A stretch of DNA of 59,691 bases from NCBI GenBank assembly GCA_029560585.1, contig JAKQKQ010000216.1, positions 1 through 59,691 of the forward strand. Direction: 5' to 3'. This DNA is from Verrucomicrobiota bacterium. Lineage in GTDB: Bacteria; Verrucomicrobiota; Verrucomicrobiia; JADLBR01. Positions within the stretch are counted from its first letter, which is position 1. The number at the start of each line of letters is the position of its first letter. This document shows, one piece after another, positions 7,380-15,493 of the stretch. Made by a program: the position numbers and the translations under genes. The notes under the pieces were generated by a model, which worked only from the letters and a program-made list of their open reading frames with translations, had not been told where the DNA came from and did not search any database.

Positions 7380-10300
7380 ATGAAAAAGCACATTTTTTTG
7401 CTCGCGGCCATATGCGTGCTCGCGCCAGCGGCGCTCCGCGCTGCGACAGAGCCGCAGCGGCCGTGTCTCATATTGCCCTTTGACGGCGACCTGCGGGACG
7501 CGTCCGGCCGTGGCAACGACGCGGTGGGCGAACGCGCGCGGTTTGTGCCGGGGCACGCGGGGCAGGGTCTGGTGATCGGGCCCGGCGCGGTCGTGGTGCC
7601 CGATTGTGGCGATGTGCGCCTCGCGCCCGGGCTGCGGATCGATTGCTGGGTGCGGGTGGATGCGCTCCCGCCGGAGGGCAAGGAGATCCTGTCCAAGGAT
7701 GACGAGTACATGCTCCGGATCGATCCGGCGAGCGAGGGCGGCCGCTTCTCTTTCTTCGTCAACCTCGGCGGCTGGGAATCGCGCGCCAGTTCCAGATTGG
7801 CGCCGGCTCCCGGCACGTGGCATCACCTCGTCGCCGCCTGGGATGGCAAGGAGATCTCGCTCGAGGCCGATGGGCAGGTCGCGCGAAAACCTCGCGCCGG
7901 CACTCCGGAGGCATCGCCCGAGCCTCTGCGCATCGGGCCCATGGAGGGCGTGATCGACGAGCTGCGTATCGTCAACCCCGCGGCCAATCAATCGGCCACG
8001 GCGTACTGGCCGTTCGACGGCGGGACGGGCGACGCATCTGGCAAAGGGCATGACGCCGGCGGCAAGGGGGCGCGCTTCGTCCCGGGCCGCTGCGGTCCGG
8101 CTATCCAGCTCGAGCGCGAGCCGGTCGCCGTCCCCGATGCCATCGACCTGCAGCTATCGGCCGGCCTGCGGATCGACTGCTCGGTCCGCGCCGAGAAGTT
8201 GCCGGAGAACTATCAGACGATCCTCATCAAGGATGGCGAATATCAGCTGCGCCTGAATTCAAAGAAGGAGGGCAGCCGCTTCGCCTTTTTTGTTTATCTC
8301 GATGGGCAATGGGAGCCGCGGGCGCTCTCCGTCGAACCTGCGAGGGCCGGCGCATGGCACCGGATCAGCGCGCGATGGGATGGCTCCGCCCTGACGCTCG
8401 ACGTCGATGGGCAGCGCGAGAGGGTTTCTCGCTCGGGGATGCCTTCGCCCAAGGGGCAGCCGCTGCGCATCGGCGCGCCGGGCCTCGCGCTCGACGAGAT
8501 GCGCATCGAGAATCCGCGGCGCCCCATCCTGCGCGCGCGTGCGCCAGAGCAGCAGGGTGCGATCCTGCGCGCCGAGTGCCCGGAGACCATCGCCGTGACG
8601 GTGCGCAACCTTGGCACGGAGGCGCGGGAAGCCGTGGCCTCCCTTGAGACGCCCAAGGGCATCGCATGCATCGGTCCGGCGGAGCGGGCCATCGGTACCC
8701 TGGCGCCGGGGGCGACGGCGCGCCTGGAATGGACTTTGCGGGCCGATGCGGAGATCACGGCCGCCGCCGGGATCCGGCTCCGGGCGCGCGACCTCAAGCC
8801 CGCAACGGATCGCTTTGCGCTCAGCTTCTTCCCTTCCGCCGATCGGCCCGCGCTCGCGCCGCCCGCGCCGTCGCAGGGCGCCCCTCCGGCGGCCACCTAT
8901 TACATCGACAGCGCGCGGGGTGATAACGCCAGCGTCGGCACGTCGCCCGAGGCGGCATGGAAAGACTTCACGAACATCAACGGGCGCACACTTGGCCCCG
9001 GGGAACGGCTGTTGATCCGTCGCGGCAGCGTCATCAACCAGGAGCTGGATATCTCCGCGCGCGGCACCGCCGAGCGGTGGGCCGAGATCGGCGCGTACGG
9101 TGACGGCCCGCGTCCCATCATTCGCCGCAACTGGGACATCGATGACCGCTGCGCGCTGGTCCGCGACCCGGACTTCCTCAGGATCAGCGGGCTGGTCGTC
9201 TGCCATGCTGGCAAAGGGCTGGTGGTGCATTACCGGGGCGGGGGACATTCGGGGGTGCTCATCGAGGATTGCATCGCCCATCACATCGAGGGGCTCTATC
9301 GCCTAAACGCCCACGGGATCCCGGAGTGGCGCGACCGGTTGGGCGCTCCCGGCGACGGCCTCCACAGCTCGGCCGGATTCGCCTTCAGCGGTGCGCCCGC
9401 GAGGGACATCACCCTGCGCGACTGCGAGATGTTCCAGTGCTCGTGGGGATTCCTCGCTCGCGGCGAGGCGCTCACGGTCGATCGCGTCTTCTGCCACGAC
9501 AACTTCGTCCACAACACCTCGCCCCACCCCGCCATCGTCGGCGCCCGGCGCTCCTTCCTCCAGAACAGCATCTTCGACGCACCGGGCTGGCACGCGTTCG
9601 CCGGCACGATGGGGATCATGCTCGTCGATCCCCAGGGGCTGATCATCCGCAACTGCACCTTCCGCAACCAGCCCGACTCCGGGAGCCACGACGAGGGCGG
9701 CATCGATTTTGAGAACACCGGCAGCGGTTGCCTGATCGACCACTGCACCTTCCAGAACAACGCCGGGGCGGCCATCGAGGTGCTGGGCCTCCGCGCGCCC
9801 CAGCCGCGCAACGTCGAGATCGTCGGCTCGCGCTTCATACTCAATAACACGGCGCGAAAACTCGGCCCCTCCGAGATCTATATCTGGGGGAAGACGCCCG
9901 ACCCGGAGGTCTGCTGCAGCACGGGTTGGATCCGCGGCAACGGCTACGTCCTCAACTCCGGCGTGGCGTTCTTCACGAACGAGGCCCCGCGCACGACTCG
10001 CTGGACGCTGGCCGACAACGTGGGCTATCCGACGGTGGCCGCCCTCAAAGAGGCGATGCCCTTCAACGATCCGCCCGTCGTCAGCGCGGGCCCAGACCTG
10101 TACTCGGCCGATGAGCGCATCGAACTGGTTGGCAAGGTCGCGGACGATGGCCGGCCCGCGGGGCGCCCGCTCGCGATCCACTGGGAGATGCTCCATGGCC
10201 CCGCCCCCGTCGTGTTCCAGGATCCGGGTGCGGCGCGGACAGCCGCCACGTTCCCCGCCGCGGGCGCCTATACCCTGCGGCTTGTCGCGGACGACGGCGA

Positions 10301-10847
10301 ACTGTGGTGCAGCGACACCGTCGCGGTCCACCGCCTGACCGCGGGGGCCTCGGTCGCCGCCGCTTGGGAATTCAACACGCCACGCGATAAACAGGGATGG
10401 GCGGAGGTCAATCCCGGCACGGTGGTGAGGGAATGGCTCGACCAGCAGTGGCCCTGCAAGGCCGAGCCGGTGAAATATGTGGGGGGTGGCTATTTCATTC
10501 TCGCCATCGAGGATAGCCGGGACGCGCACCTGCTCTCGCCCGACAACCTGGGCGTCGATCTCCCCGCCGCGAGCGTGGTCCAGATCCGATTCCAGAACCA
10601 CACGCCCGCCCGCCAGATGCGCCTGCGGTTCACCACCGAAGCCGACCCCGCTTGGGACGAACGCAAGGCGAGGGTGTTCGACGTCACCCCAGACGACAAC
10701 GCCCCCCGCGCCTATGCCGTCGATATGGCGGGCGCGCCTGGATGGAACGGCCGCCTCAAACAGCTCCGGCTGGACATCGCCACCGGCGCACCCCTGACCG
10801 GCACCTGCCGCTTCGATTCGATCCGGATCGAGCGGCACAAGCGTTGA
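7380..10847 (+). CDS. Large secreted protein: two LamG domains, right-handed beta-helix, PKD-like domain
   Basis: 1155 residues from the ATG at 7380, chosen because it opens a classic signal peptide (MKKHIFLLAAICVLAPAA). Two concanavalin/LamG repeats (about 25-195 and 205-380) share FDG...DASG(R/K)G(N/H)DA...ARFVPG. A CARDB/NEW-type beta-sandwich (about 385-490) follows. Then comes a parallel beta-helix of pectate-lyase type (about 500-890) with repeated (I/L)xxCxFxNQ/N rungs, and a PKD-like segment (VVSAGPDLYSADERIELVG, near 900). A C-terminal jelly-roll-like domain ends the protein. The architecture fits an extracellular polysaccharide-binding or lyase/epimerase-type enzyme; catalytic residues could not be assigned. 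It is monocistronic. Confidence 0.82.
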   Translation: MKKHIFLLAAICVLAPAALRAATEPQRPCLILPFDGDLRDASGRGNDAVGERARFVPGHAGQGLVIGPGAVVVPDCGDVRLAPGLRIDCWVRVDALPPEGKEILSKDDEYMLRIDPASEGGRFSFFVNLGGWESRASSRLAPAPGTWHHLVAAWDGKEISLEADGQVARKPRAGTPEASPEPLRIGPMEGVIDELRIVNPAANQSATAYWPFDGGTGDASGKGHDAGGKGARFVPGRCGPAIQLEREPVAVPDAIDLQLSAGLRIDCSVRAEKLPENYQTILIKDGEYQLRLNSKKEGSRFAFFVYLDGQWEPRALSVEPARAGAWHRISARWDGSALTLDVDGQRERVSRSGMPSPKGQPLRIGAPGLALDEMRIENPRRPILRARAPEQQGAILRAECPETIAVTVRNLGTEAREAVASLETPKGIACIGPAERAIGTLAPGATARLEWTLRADAEITAAAGIRLRARDLKPATDRFALSFFPSADRPALAPPAPSQGAPPAATYYIDSARGDNASVGTSPEAAWKDFTNINGRTLGPGERLLIRRGSVINQELDISARGTAERWAEIGAYGDGPRPIIRRNWDIDDRCALVRDPDFLRISGLVVCHAGKGLVVHYRGGGHSGVLIEDCIAHHIEGLYRLNAHGIPEWRDRLGAPGDGLHSSAGFAFSGAPARDITLRDCEMFQCSWGFLARGEALTVDRVFCHDNFVHNTSPHPAIVGARRSFLQNSIFDAPGWHAFAGTMGIMLVDPQGLIIRNCTFRNQPDSGSHDEGGIDFENTGSGCLIDHCTFQNNAGAAIEVLGLRAPQPRNVEIVGSRFILNNTARKLGPSEIYIWGKTPDPEVCCSTGWIRGNGYVLNSGVAFFTNEAPRTTRWTLADNVGYPTVAALKEAMPFNDPPVVSAGPDLYSADERIELVGKVADDGRPAGRPLAIHWEMLHGPAPVVFQDPGAARTAATFPAAGAYTLRLVADDGELWCSDTVAVHRLTAGASVAAAWEFNTPRDKQGWAEVNPGTVVREWLDQQWPCKAEPVKYVGGGYFILAIEDSRDAHLLSPDNLGVDLPAASVVQIRFQNHTPARQMRLRFTTEADPAWDERKARVFDVTPDDNAPRAYAVDMAGAPGWNGRLKQLRLDIATGAPLTGTCRFDSIRIERHKR

Positions 10848-10879
10848 AAGAGCAGCGAGAGAGAGAGGGCCCGCGGCCT

Positions 10880-11151
10880 GAGCCTGTCTCAAGAGTCGCG
10901 TCGAGAGTTCGCAGCAGGCCGCCTGGCGCAAGATAGAGTGCAGGCAAGGCTCGTGGCGGGATCCTTCCTTTGGAGCGCGGTGGCAACGCCACCGCTTTGG
11001 AACGGCGCGAAGCGACGGCACCGCTTTGGCCTCGGCCGGGACGTCGGCTCCGCCGACCGCGGAAAGCGGCGGCGTCGCCGCCGCACTCCAAAAACTGGCG
11101 CATCGATCAAATTGCCATGCTTCCGCGATGATCGAGTTTTGAGACAGACTC
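10880..11151. repeat. 272-bp insertion with GAG..TGTCTCAA ends and a distinct interior
   Basis: The left end GAGCCTGTCTCAAGAG (10880-10895) and right end GTTTTGAGACAGACTC (about 11136-11151) are imperfect inverted repeats, matching the ends of the 183-184 bp insertions. It sits in the same outer context, but the interior lacks the three mini-hairpins and contains a family B repeat at 10969-11094. Confidence 0.65.
10969..11094. repeat. Family B repeat (TTTGGAGNGCGG ... CCGCACTCCAAA)
   Basis: Inverted ends TTTGGAGCGCGG and CCGCACTCCAAA flank paired GCCACCGCTTTGG and GGAAAGCGGCGGC blocks. All frames give low-complexity arginine-, alanine- and glycine-rich shadows, not proteins. Confidence 0.7.
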
Positions 11152-11217
11152 GCCTCTCGGGCCGGGTTGGCCCAGGCGCGGCGCGGCTGGTGAATCGCGG
11201 ACTGTCGATCGAACGCG

Positions 11218-11865
11218 TCACATCGGCGACGAAGCGTGTGCGGGGTCGGCCGCGCCCGATCGTTCGCGGCCCATTCGGCGCAGTTTCGCTCGAATCTCCT
11301 CGTCAGAGAACTTCATCGGCAGAACCAGGCGTCCGCTTCTGTCGATGCAGCCCCAGTGACCGCTTCGGATAAGCTGATGCTCGCCAGTCATTCTCACAAC
11401 GGGATCGTTGCAAACAGCCGAGTGGCCGGACTGAAACGGCGAAGCGAAGCCATATTGCGCCTTGATCATGACTTTTCCCGATCTGTCGATGAACCCCATC
11501 TTGCCGCGATCAAGATATCTCGCCAACCCTTCCGAGAAAACATCGGGGCCGTTGTCAAATGTGACAGTGGGCACCGTGGAGCCGTCTCGTTTGACGAAAA
11601 GCCAGCCGAACCGTTCGGCGTGAATGGCGGCGAGGCCCCCGGAAAAATCCAGTTCCGACAATACGGAACGGCGGACGAAAATCTTCCCGTCTATCGCGTA
11701 CGCGCGATTGCCCCGGGGCTGCAGCTCGGCTCTGTCAGGATTCCCGGCATTAGACCGGTATGAGCAGGACACGGGACTGCCGCTCCTCGGCGGCACTTGG
11801 CATGATTGGAGGCAGACAATGCCGCAGATGAGAATCCTGGGGATGGCGCGGGGCATATTCCGCAT
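11218..11865 (-). CDS. WG-repeat lipoprotein
   Basis: 215 residues. A hydrophobic N-terminus with a possible lipobox (LQSC, residues 19-22) suggests a lipoprotein. The body has WG/KWG-type repeats, for example RFGWLFVKRDGS, KMGFIDRSGKVMI and HWGCIDRSGRLVLP. WG-repeat proteins are usually surface-exposed and of unknown function. It starts 9 bp after the tag stop codon on the same strand and is probably the second gene of that operon, although the functional link is unclear. Its 3' end runs into repeat sequence. Confidence 0.8.
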   Translation of the reverse strand: MRNMPRAIPRILICGIVCLQSCQVPPRSGSPVSCSYRSNAGNPDRAELQPRGNRAYAIDGKIFVRRSVLSELDFSGGLAAIHAERFGWLFVKRDGSTVPTVTFDNGPDVFSEGLARYLDRGKMGFIDRSGKVMIKAQYGFASPFQSGHSAVCNDPVVRMTGEHQLIRSGHWGCIDRSGRLVLPMKFSDEEIRAKLRRMGRERSGAADPAHASSPM

Positions 11866-11874
11866 CGGGGAACG

Positions 11875-12468
11875 TCAGGGAGGACCGCCGGTGGAGCGGC
11901 CGATTCTGGCGACTTCCTTATGGCGGAAACAATCCCTGACGTGGTCGTTCACCATGCCGACCGCCTGCATGAACGCATAGCAGATGGTTGAGCCCACGAA
12001 GTTGAACCCGCGCTTCCGCAGGTCCTTGCTCATCTGATCCGACACCTTCGTCTTGGCGGGGATCTCCACCATTCGCTTCCGGGCGTTCTGCACGGGGGTG
12101 CCATCGACGTAGCGCCACAGGAACGCGTCGAGGGTCCCGTATTCCTCCCGTATGGCCAGGACGCCCCGCGCATTCGTGATGGCTGCCCCTATCTTGAGGC
12201 GATTCCGCACGATGCCGGGATCCTGGAGCAGACGGAGGAAGTCGTGCCGCCCATATTTGGCGATGCGCTGAACGTCGAAGGAATCAAATGCCGTTCGGTA
12301 GTTCTCCCTCTTCTTCAGTATCGTGAGCCAGCTCAGGCCGGCCTGGGCCCCCTCCAGAATGAGGAATTCAAAGAGGCGCCTGTCATCATGAACCGGCACG
12401 CCCCATTCGTCATCGTGGTACGCGACATAAAGGGGATCGCTGCCGCACCATTCGCATCTTCTCTTCAT
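11875..12468 (-). CDS. tag: DNA-3-methyladenine glycosylase I
   Basis: 197 residues. It excises 3-methyladenine from alkylated DNA. It aligns across its length with E. coli Tag: RCEWCGSDPLYVAYHDDEWG at the N-terminus (zinc ligand C5 and H18 region), LEGAQAGLSWLTILKKREN with the conserved Glu and Trp, and KKTKV...LRKRGFNFVGSTICYAFMQ...GMVNDH near the C-terminus, which supplies the remaining zinc-site residues. The start at 12468 was chosen because family homology begins at MKRRCEWCG; a longer frame to 12513 adds 15 residues of repeat-like sequence. The C-terminus extends slightly beyond the zinc site. Confidence 0.95.
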   Translation of the reverse strand: MKRRCEWCGSDPLYVAYHDDEWGVPVHDDRRLFEFLILEGAQAGLSWLTILKKRENYRTAFDSFDVQRIAKYGRHDFLRLLQDPGIVRNRLKIGAAITNARGVLAIREEYGTLDAFLWRYVDGTPVQNARKRMVEIPAKTKVSDQMSKDLRKRGFNFVGSTICYAFMQAVGMVNDHVRDCFRHKEVARIGRSTGGPP

Positions 12469-12759
12469 GGCGTCCGTGGCAGGGTGCCGCGCGGGGCCTT
12501 GGGCGCAAGCCACTTTCCCGAAAGCCGTTCATCGAACCAAGCGTGGGGCGATTGTGGGCGCGGGGCGGGGGCGAGGAGGAAGAACGACGAGCGCCGGGGA
12601 ACGAACGCTGGGAGGTCGGACCGCTGAATCAACGATTCGCCCTGATGCTGATCATCGCTGCTTGACGTTGCAGCGTTATGAAGAGTGCGTCCTTCGACCG
12701 CTCGCTGCACTCGCGCTCAGGACGAACGGGGGAAGGTGGTCGTGGCGAAGTCACTCCCG

Positions 12760-13078
12760 GCTTCGGCGGTCGCTCCGCTCCAATCCAAAGCGGTGTGGCC
12801 CCCGACTTTTGGGCGGGGTTGGCACCGCACTCCATGACGCGAGGCGTGATCCAGGGCTCTGGGAAGGGGCGCGAGCTTTTGGAGTGCGGCGACGCGTCGC
12901 CGCTTTGGCAGGTCGCGTAGCGACGGACCGGCTCCGCCGGTCACGGAAAGCGGCGGCATTGCCGCCGCACTCCAAAACGCGGGGCATGCCAGCCCTTGGA
13001 GCGGCGCGCGAACGCGCCGCATTCGGGCGGGAGGGCAGAGCGACGGTGGACCGCCACACCAAAGTGGCGGCCGCGCAT
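12760..13078. repeat. Cluster of family B inverted repeats
   Basis: About four related units. The clearest (12877-12977) has TTTTGGAGTGCGGCG at one end and CCGCACTCCAAAA at the other, with CGTCGCCGCTTTGG and GGAAAGCGGCGG blocks inside. Others (12770-12840 and 12989-13078) contain CCAAAGCGG...CCGCACTCCA and GCGCGAACGCGCC variants. It is the same family as 10969-11094. Confidence 0.7.
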
Positions 13079-13081
13079 TAG

Positions 13082-13119
13082 GAATCTGCGTTCATCTGTG
13101 TGCATCTGCGGTTGAAATC
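13082..13119 (-). repeat. Short dispersed repeat reading CTQMNADS in one frame
   Basis: The text GAATCTGCGTTCATCTGTG followed by TGCATCTGCGG translates on the minus strand to RRCTQMNADS. I recognise this as a common intergenic repeat of many PVC and deltaproteobacterial genomes that is often mis-annotated as a small protein. Confidence 0.6.
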
Positions 13120-13230
13120 CCTGGGGTTTGCTGCAGCCCGGGGGGACGGGCCGTCGGTAATCCCCTCGATTCCTGGCATACCCATGTATTGCATTGACCG
13201 GGGCCGTGGCACCTCAAGAATACCGGAGCC

Positions 13231-14877
13231 ATGAGACATAACCTGATGACCCTCACGATGGGCCTGTTGGGCCTCGGCATGTCCGGGGCGTGTGCGCTGG
13301 GCGCCGCCGAGAGGAAGCCGAACATCCTCTTCTGTTTCGCCGACGACTGGGGCCGCTACGCGCGCGCGTACGATGCCGCCGATGGCGGGCGCCCGTCGCC
13401 GAACCAGGTTATCGCGACGCCGAACGTGGACCGCGTGGCGCGCGAGGGCGTGCTTTTTCGACACGCCTTTGTCAACGCGCCGTCCTGCACGCCGTGCCGC
13501 AGCGCCCTGCTGTCGGGCAGGTACTTTTTTGCGACGGGGCGCGGGGCGATCCTCCAGTGCGCGGAGTGGGATCCCGCGATCCCGACGTGGCCGCTGTTGC
13601 TGCGGGACGCGGGCTATCACATCGGCAAGATGTACAAGGTGTGGAGCCCGGGGACGCCCGCCGACGCGGGGTATGGCGGACAGCAGCACGCCTACGAGAA
13701 GGCAGGCCGCGGATTCTGCGACTTCTCGGAGAATGTGACCGCGCTGGTGGCCCATGGCGTGCCATTGGCGGAGGCCAAGGAGCGCATGTACGCGCAGGTG
13801 CGCGAGAACTTCGAGGCATTCCTTGCCGCGCGCGAGGGGAGCAAACCGCTCTGCTTCTGGTTTGGCCCGACGAACACCCACCGGAAATGGATTCGCGGTT
13901 CGGGCAAGGCGCTGTGGGGCATCGACCCCGACGCGCTCAAGGGCCGATTGCCCAAGTTCCTGCCCGACGTGCCCGAGATCCGCGAGGATTTCGCCGACTA
14001 CCTCGGCGAGGCGCAGGCATTCGATGCGGCCGTCGGTGTACTGATCAAGAAGATGAAGGACATTGGCGAGTTCGACCGCACGGTGGTGGTCGTCAGCGGC
14101 GACCATGGCGCGCCCGGCTTTCCCGGGGGGAAGTGCAACCTGTACGATTTTGGGGTCGGCGTCGCGCTGGCCGTCCGTTGGCCCGGCCAGCCCGCGGGCC
14201 GCGTGGTCGAGGATTTTGTCAATCTGATGGATCTGGCGCCGACGTTCCTCGACATCGGCGATGTCGCGATCCCGCCGGGGATGCAGGCCCGGAGTTTCGT
14301 CAGCGTTTTGCGCAGCGAGAAGTCCGGCTGGGTGGATCCCGAGAGGGAATTCGTGGTCACCGGTCGCGAGCGGCACGTCGCCGCGGCCCGCGATGGGAAC
14401 CTGCCCTATCCCCAGCGCTCCTTCCGCACCAAAGACTTCCTCTACGTTCGCAACTTCGCCCCGGATCGCTGGCCCATGGGCGGTCCCATGTCCGTCACCG
14501 AGGCCGCTGCGCCCTCCCACGAGGAGCTGGTGGAGAATACGTTCGCGACCTTCTCCGACATGGACTCCAGCCCGACCAAGGCATGGATGGTCGAGCACCG
14601 CAACGACCCGCAGTGGAAATGGCATTACAATTACTCCTTTGGGAAACGCCCCGCCGAAGAGCTGTACGATCTCCGCGAGGATCCCGATGAGATCAAGAAC
14701 CTCGTCGATGACCCGGCCCACGCCGACATCAAGCGCCAGTTATCCGGGCGACTCATGAAAGTCCTCACCGGCAACGGCGATCCTCGCGTCACGGGCGATG
14801 GCATGACCTTCGAGCGCCCGCCGTTCACCGACGTCCCGGCGCCGAAAGCCAAGGGCGGGAAGAGGAAGAAGAAGTAG
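13231..14877 (+). CDS. Secreted type I sulfatase
   Basis: 548 residues with a signal peptide (about 1-26). Family S1 features are the metal-site start [12 protein letters not shown] (29-40, D38/D39), the formylglycine signature C86-T-P-C-R followed by SALLSGRY, and [11 protein letters not shown] for the C-terminal metal site. The C-terminus ends in [17 protein letters not shown], as usual for this fold. The cysteine at the modified position requires an FGE or anaerobic maturase not encoded in the window. A GGAG lies 5 nt before the ATG. It is monocistronic. The substrate is probably a sulfated polysaccharide; the subfamily is not determined. Confidence 0.92.
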   Translation: MRHNLMTLTMGLLGLGMSGACALGAAERKPNILFCFADDWGRYARAYDAADGGRPSPNQVIATPNVDRVAREGVLFRHAFVNAPSCTPCRSALLSGRYFFATGRGAILQCAEWDPAIPTWPLLLRDAGYHIGKMYKVWSPGTPADAGYGGQQHAYEKAGRGFCDFSENVTALVAHGVPLAEAKERMYAQVRENFEAFLAAREGSKPLCFWFGPTNTHRKWIRGSGKALWGIDPDALKGRLPKFLPDVPEIREDFADYLGEAQAFDAAVGVLIKKMKDIGEFDRTVVVVSGDHGAPGFPGGKCNLYDFGVGVALAVRWPGQPAGRVVEDFVNLMDLAPTFLDIGDVAIPPGMQARSFVSVLRSEKSGWVDPEREFVVTGRERHVAAARDGNLPYPQRSFRTKDFLYVRNFAPDRWPMGGPMSVTEAAAPSHEELVENTFATFSDMDSSPTKAWMVEHRNDPQWKWHYNYSFGKRPAEELYDLREDPDEIKNLVDDPAHADIKRQLSGRLMKVLTGNGDPRVTGDGMTFERPPFTDVPAPKAKGGKRKKK

Positions 14878-15493
14878 GCCGGGGGTCCGTCACTGGGCAG
14901 AACCCATTGGCTTAAGTTGTTCCCTGCCATCGCGTGATTCGCAATGGCGGGCGCGGTGGGCGATTATCGGACGACTTGGGCAACGGTACTTCTTGGCGGC
15001 GCATGGCGTTCGCCTTGCCTTGCGGCGTCTCACGGAGACGCCCTGCAAGATGTTGGGCACGCCATCCGGGTATCCTGGGGAGGGCCCGCGGCCTGAGGCT
15101 GTCTCAAAACTCAAACGCCCAACACGGAACATCCAACAATCAATGCCCATCTGATGATAGAGGGGATTTCCAATGGTGTGCGGCGGGCGACAATGCACGG
15201 CATCTCACAGAGATGCCCTACAAAATTTGTAGGCCGCCTGTGCCAGGCGGGCGGTTCAGAGGTTTTCAGACACGCTCAGGCCGCGGGCCGGGTTGGCCCA
15301 GATGTGGCGCGGCTAGTGAATCGCGGACGCCGGGGCTGGCGTCCCTCCCGGCTGATGCGGGCGGCAAGTACGGTGCGGCAGCGGATTCGGTCTTTCCGCA
15401 CCGCGTGACAGCCGGGCCCCCGCACACGGAGATTTCACAATTTTTCCATGCTGGGTTCATCAGGGTTTCACAGGGCGGGGGCAGGGTGTGGCC
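14878..15493. other. Intergenic region occupied mainly by composite repeat copy C
   Basis: No gene is supported. A GGCGTCTC-ACG-GAGACGCC hairpin lies at 15024-15042, followed by the reverse-oriented composite repeat at 15078-15349. From 15350 to 15493 is the upstream region of the secreted-protein/creD operon, without a clear promoter. Confidence 0.6.
15078..15349 (-). repeat. Composite repeat, filled copy C (reverse orientation)
   Basis: It is the reverse complement of copies A and D: outer end GGGAGGGCCC at 15078 and palindromic end GCGGACGCC...GGCGTCCCTCCC at 15322-15349. The insertion is 15095-15277 (183 bp), bounded by GAGGCTGTCTCAAAAC and GTTTTCAGACACGCTC. The three abutting hairpins are at 15200-15216, 15217-15233 and 15234-15250. 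Confidence 0.85.

Larger units (their letters stand above)
10848..11217. other. Repeat-filled gap between the beta-helix gene and the WG-repeat gene
   Basis: No gene is supported. The 370 bp consist of the ends of an outer composite element (GGGCCCGCGG near 10868; GGGTTGGCCCAG and GGTGAATCGCGG near 11160-11205), an insertion with GAG..TGTCTCAA ends, and a family B repeat nested inside it. Confidence 0.6.
12469..13230. other. Repeat-rich intergenic region upstream of tag and the first sulfatase
   Basis: No gene is supported. 12469-12700 has no recognisable structure apart from possible tag promoter sequence. 12760-13078 is a cluster of family B repeats. 13082-13119 is a short dispersed repeat. 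The last 30 bp carry a GGAG ribosome-binding site before the sulfatase start. Confidence 0.55.

Noticed and set aside
12467-13081. 204-residue plus-strand frame in the repeat region
   Set aside because: Composition is that of family B repeats read through; no ribosome-binding site or domain.
13078-14721. 547-residue minus-strand frame across the first sulfatase
   Set aside because: The plus strand carries a signal peptide and the CTPCR sulfatase signature; the minus frame is GC-driven shadow coding.
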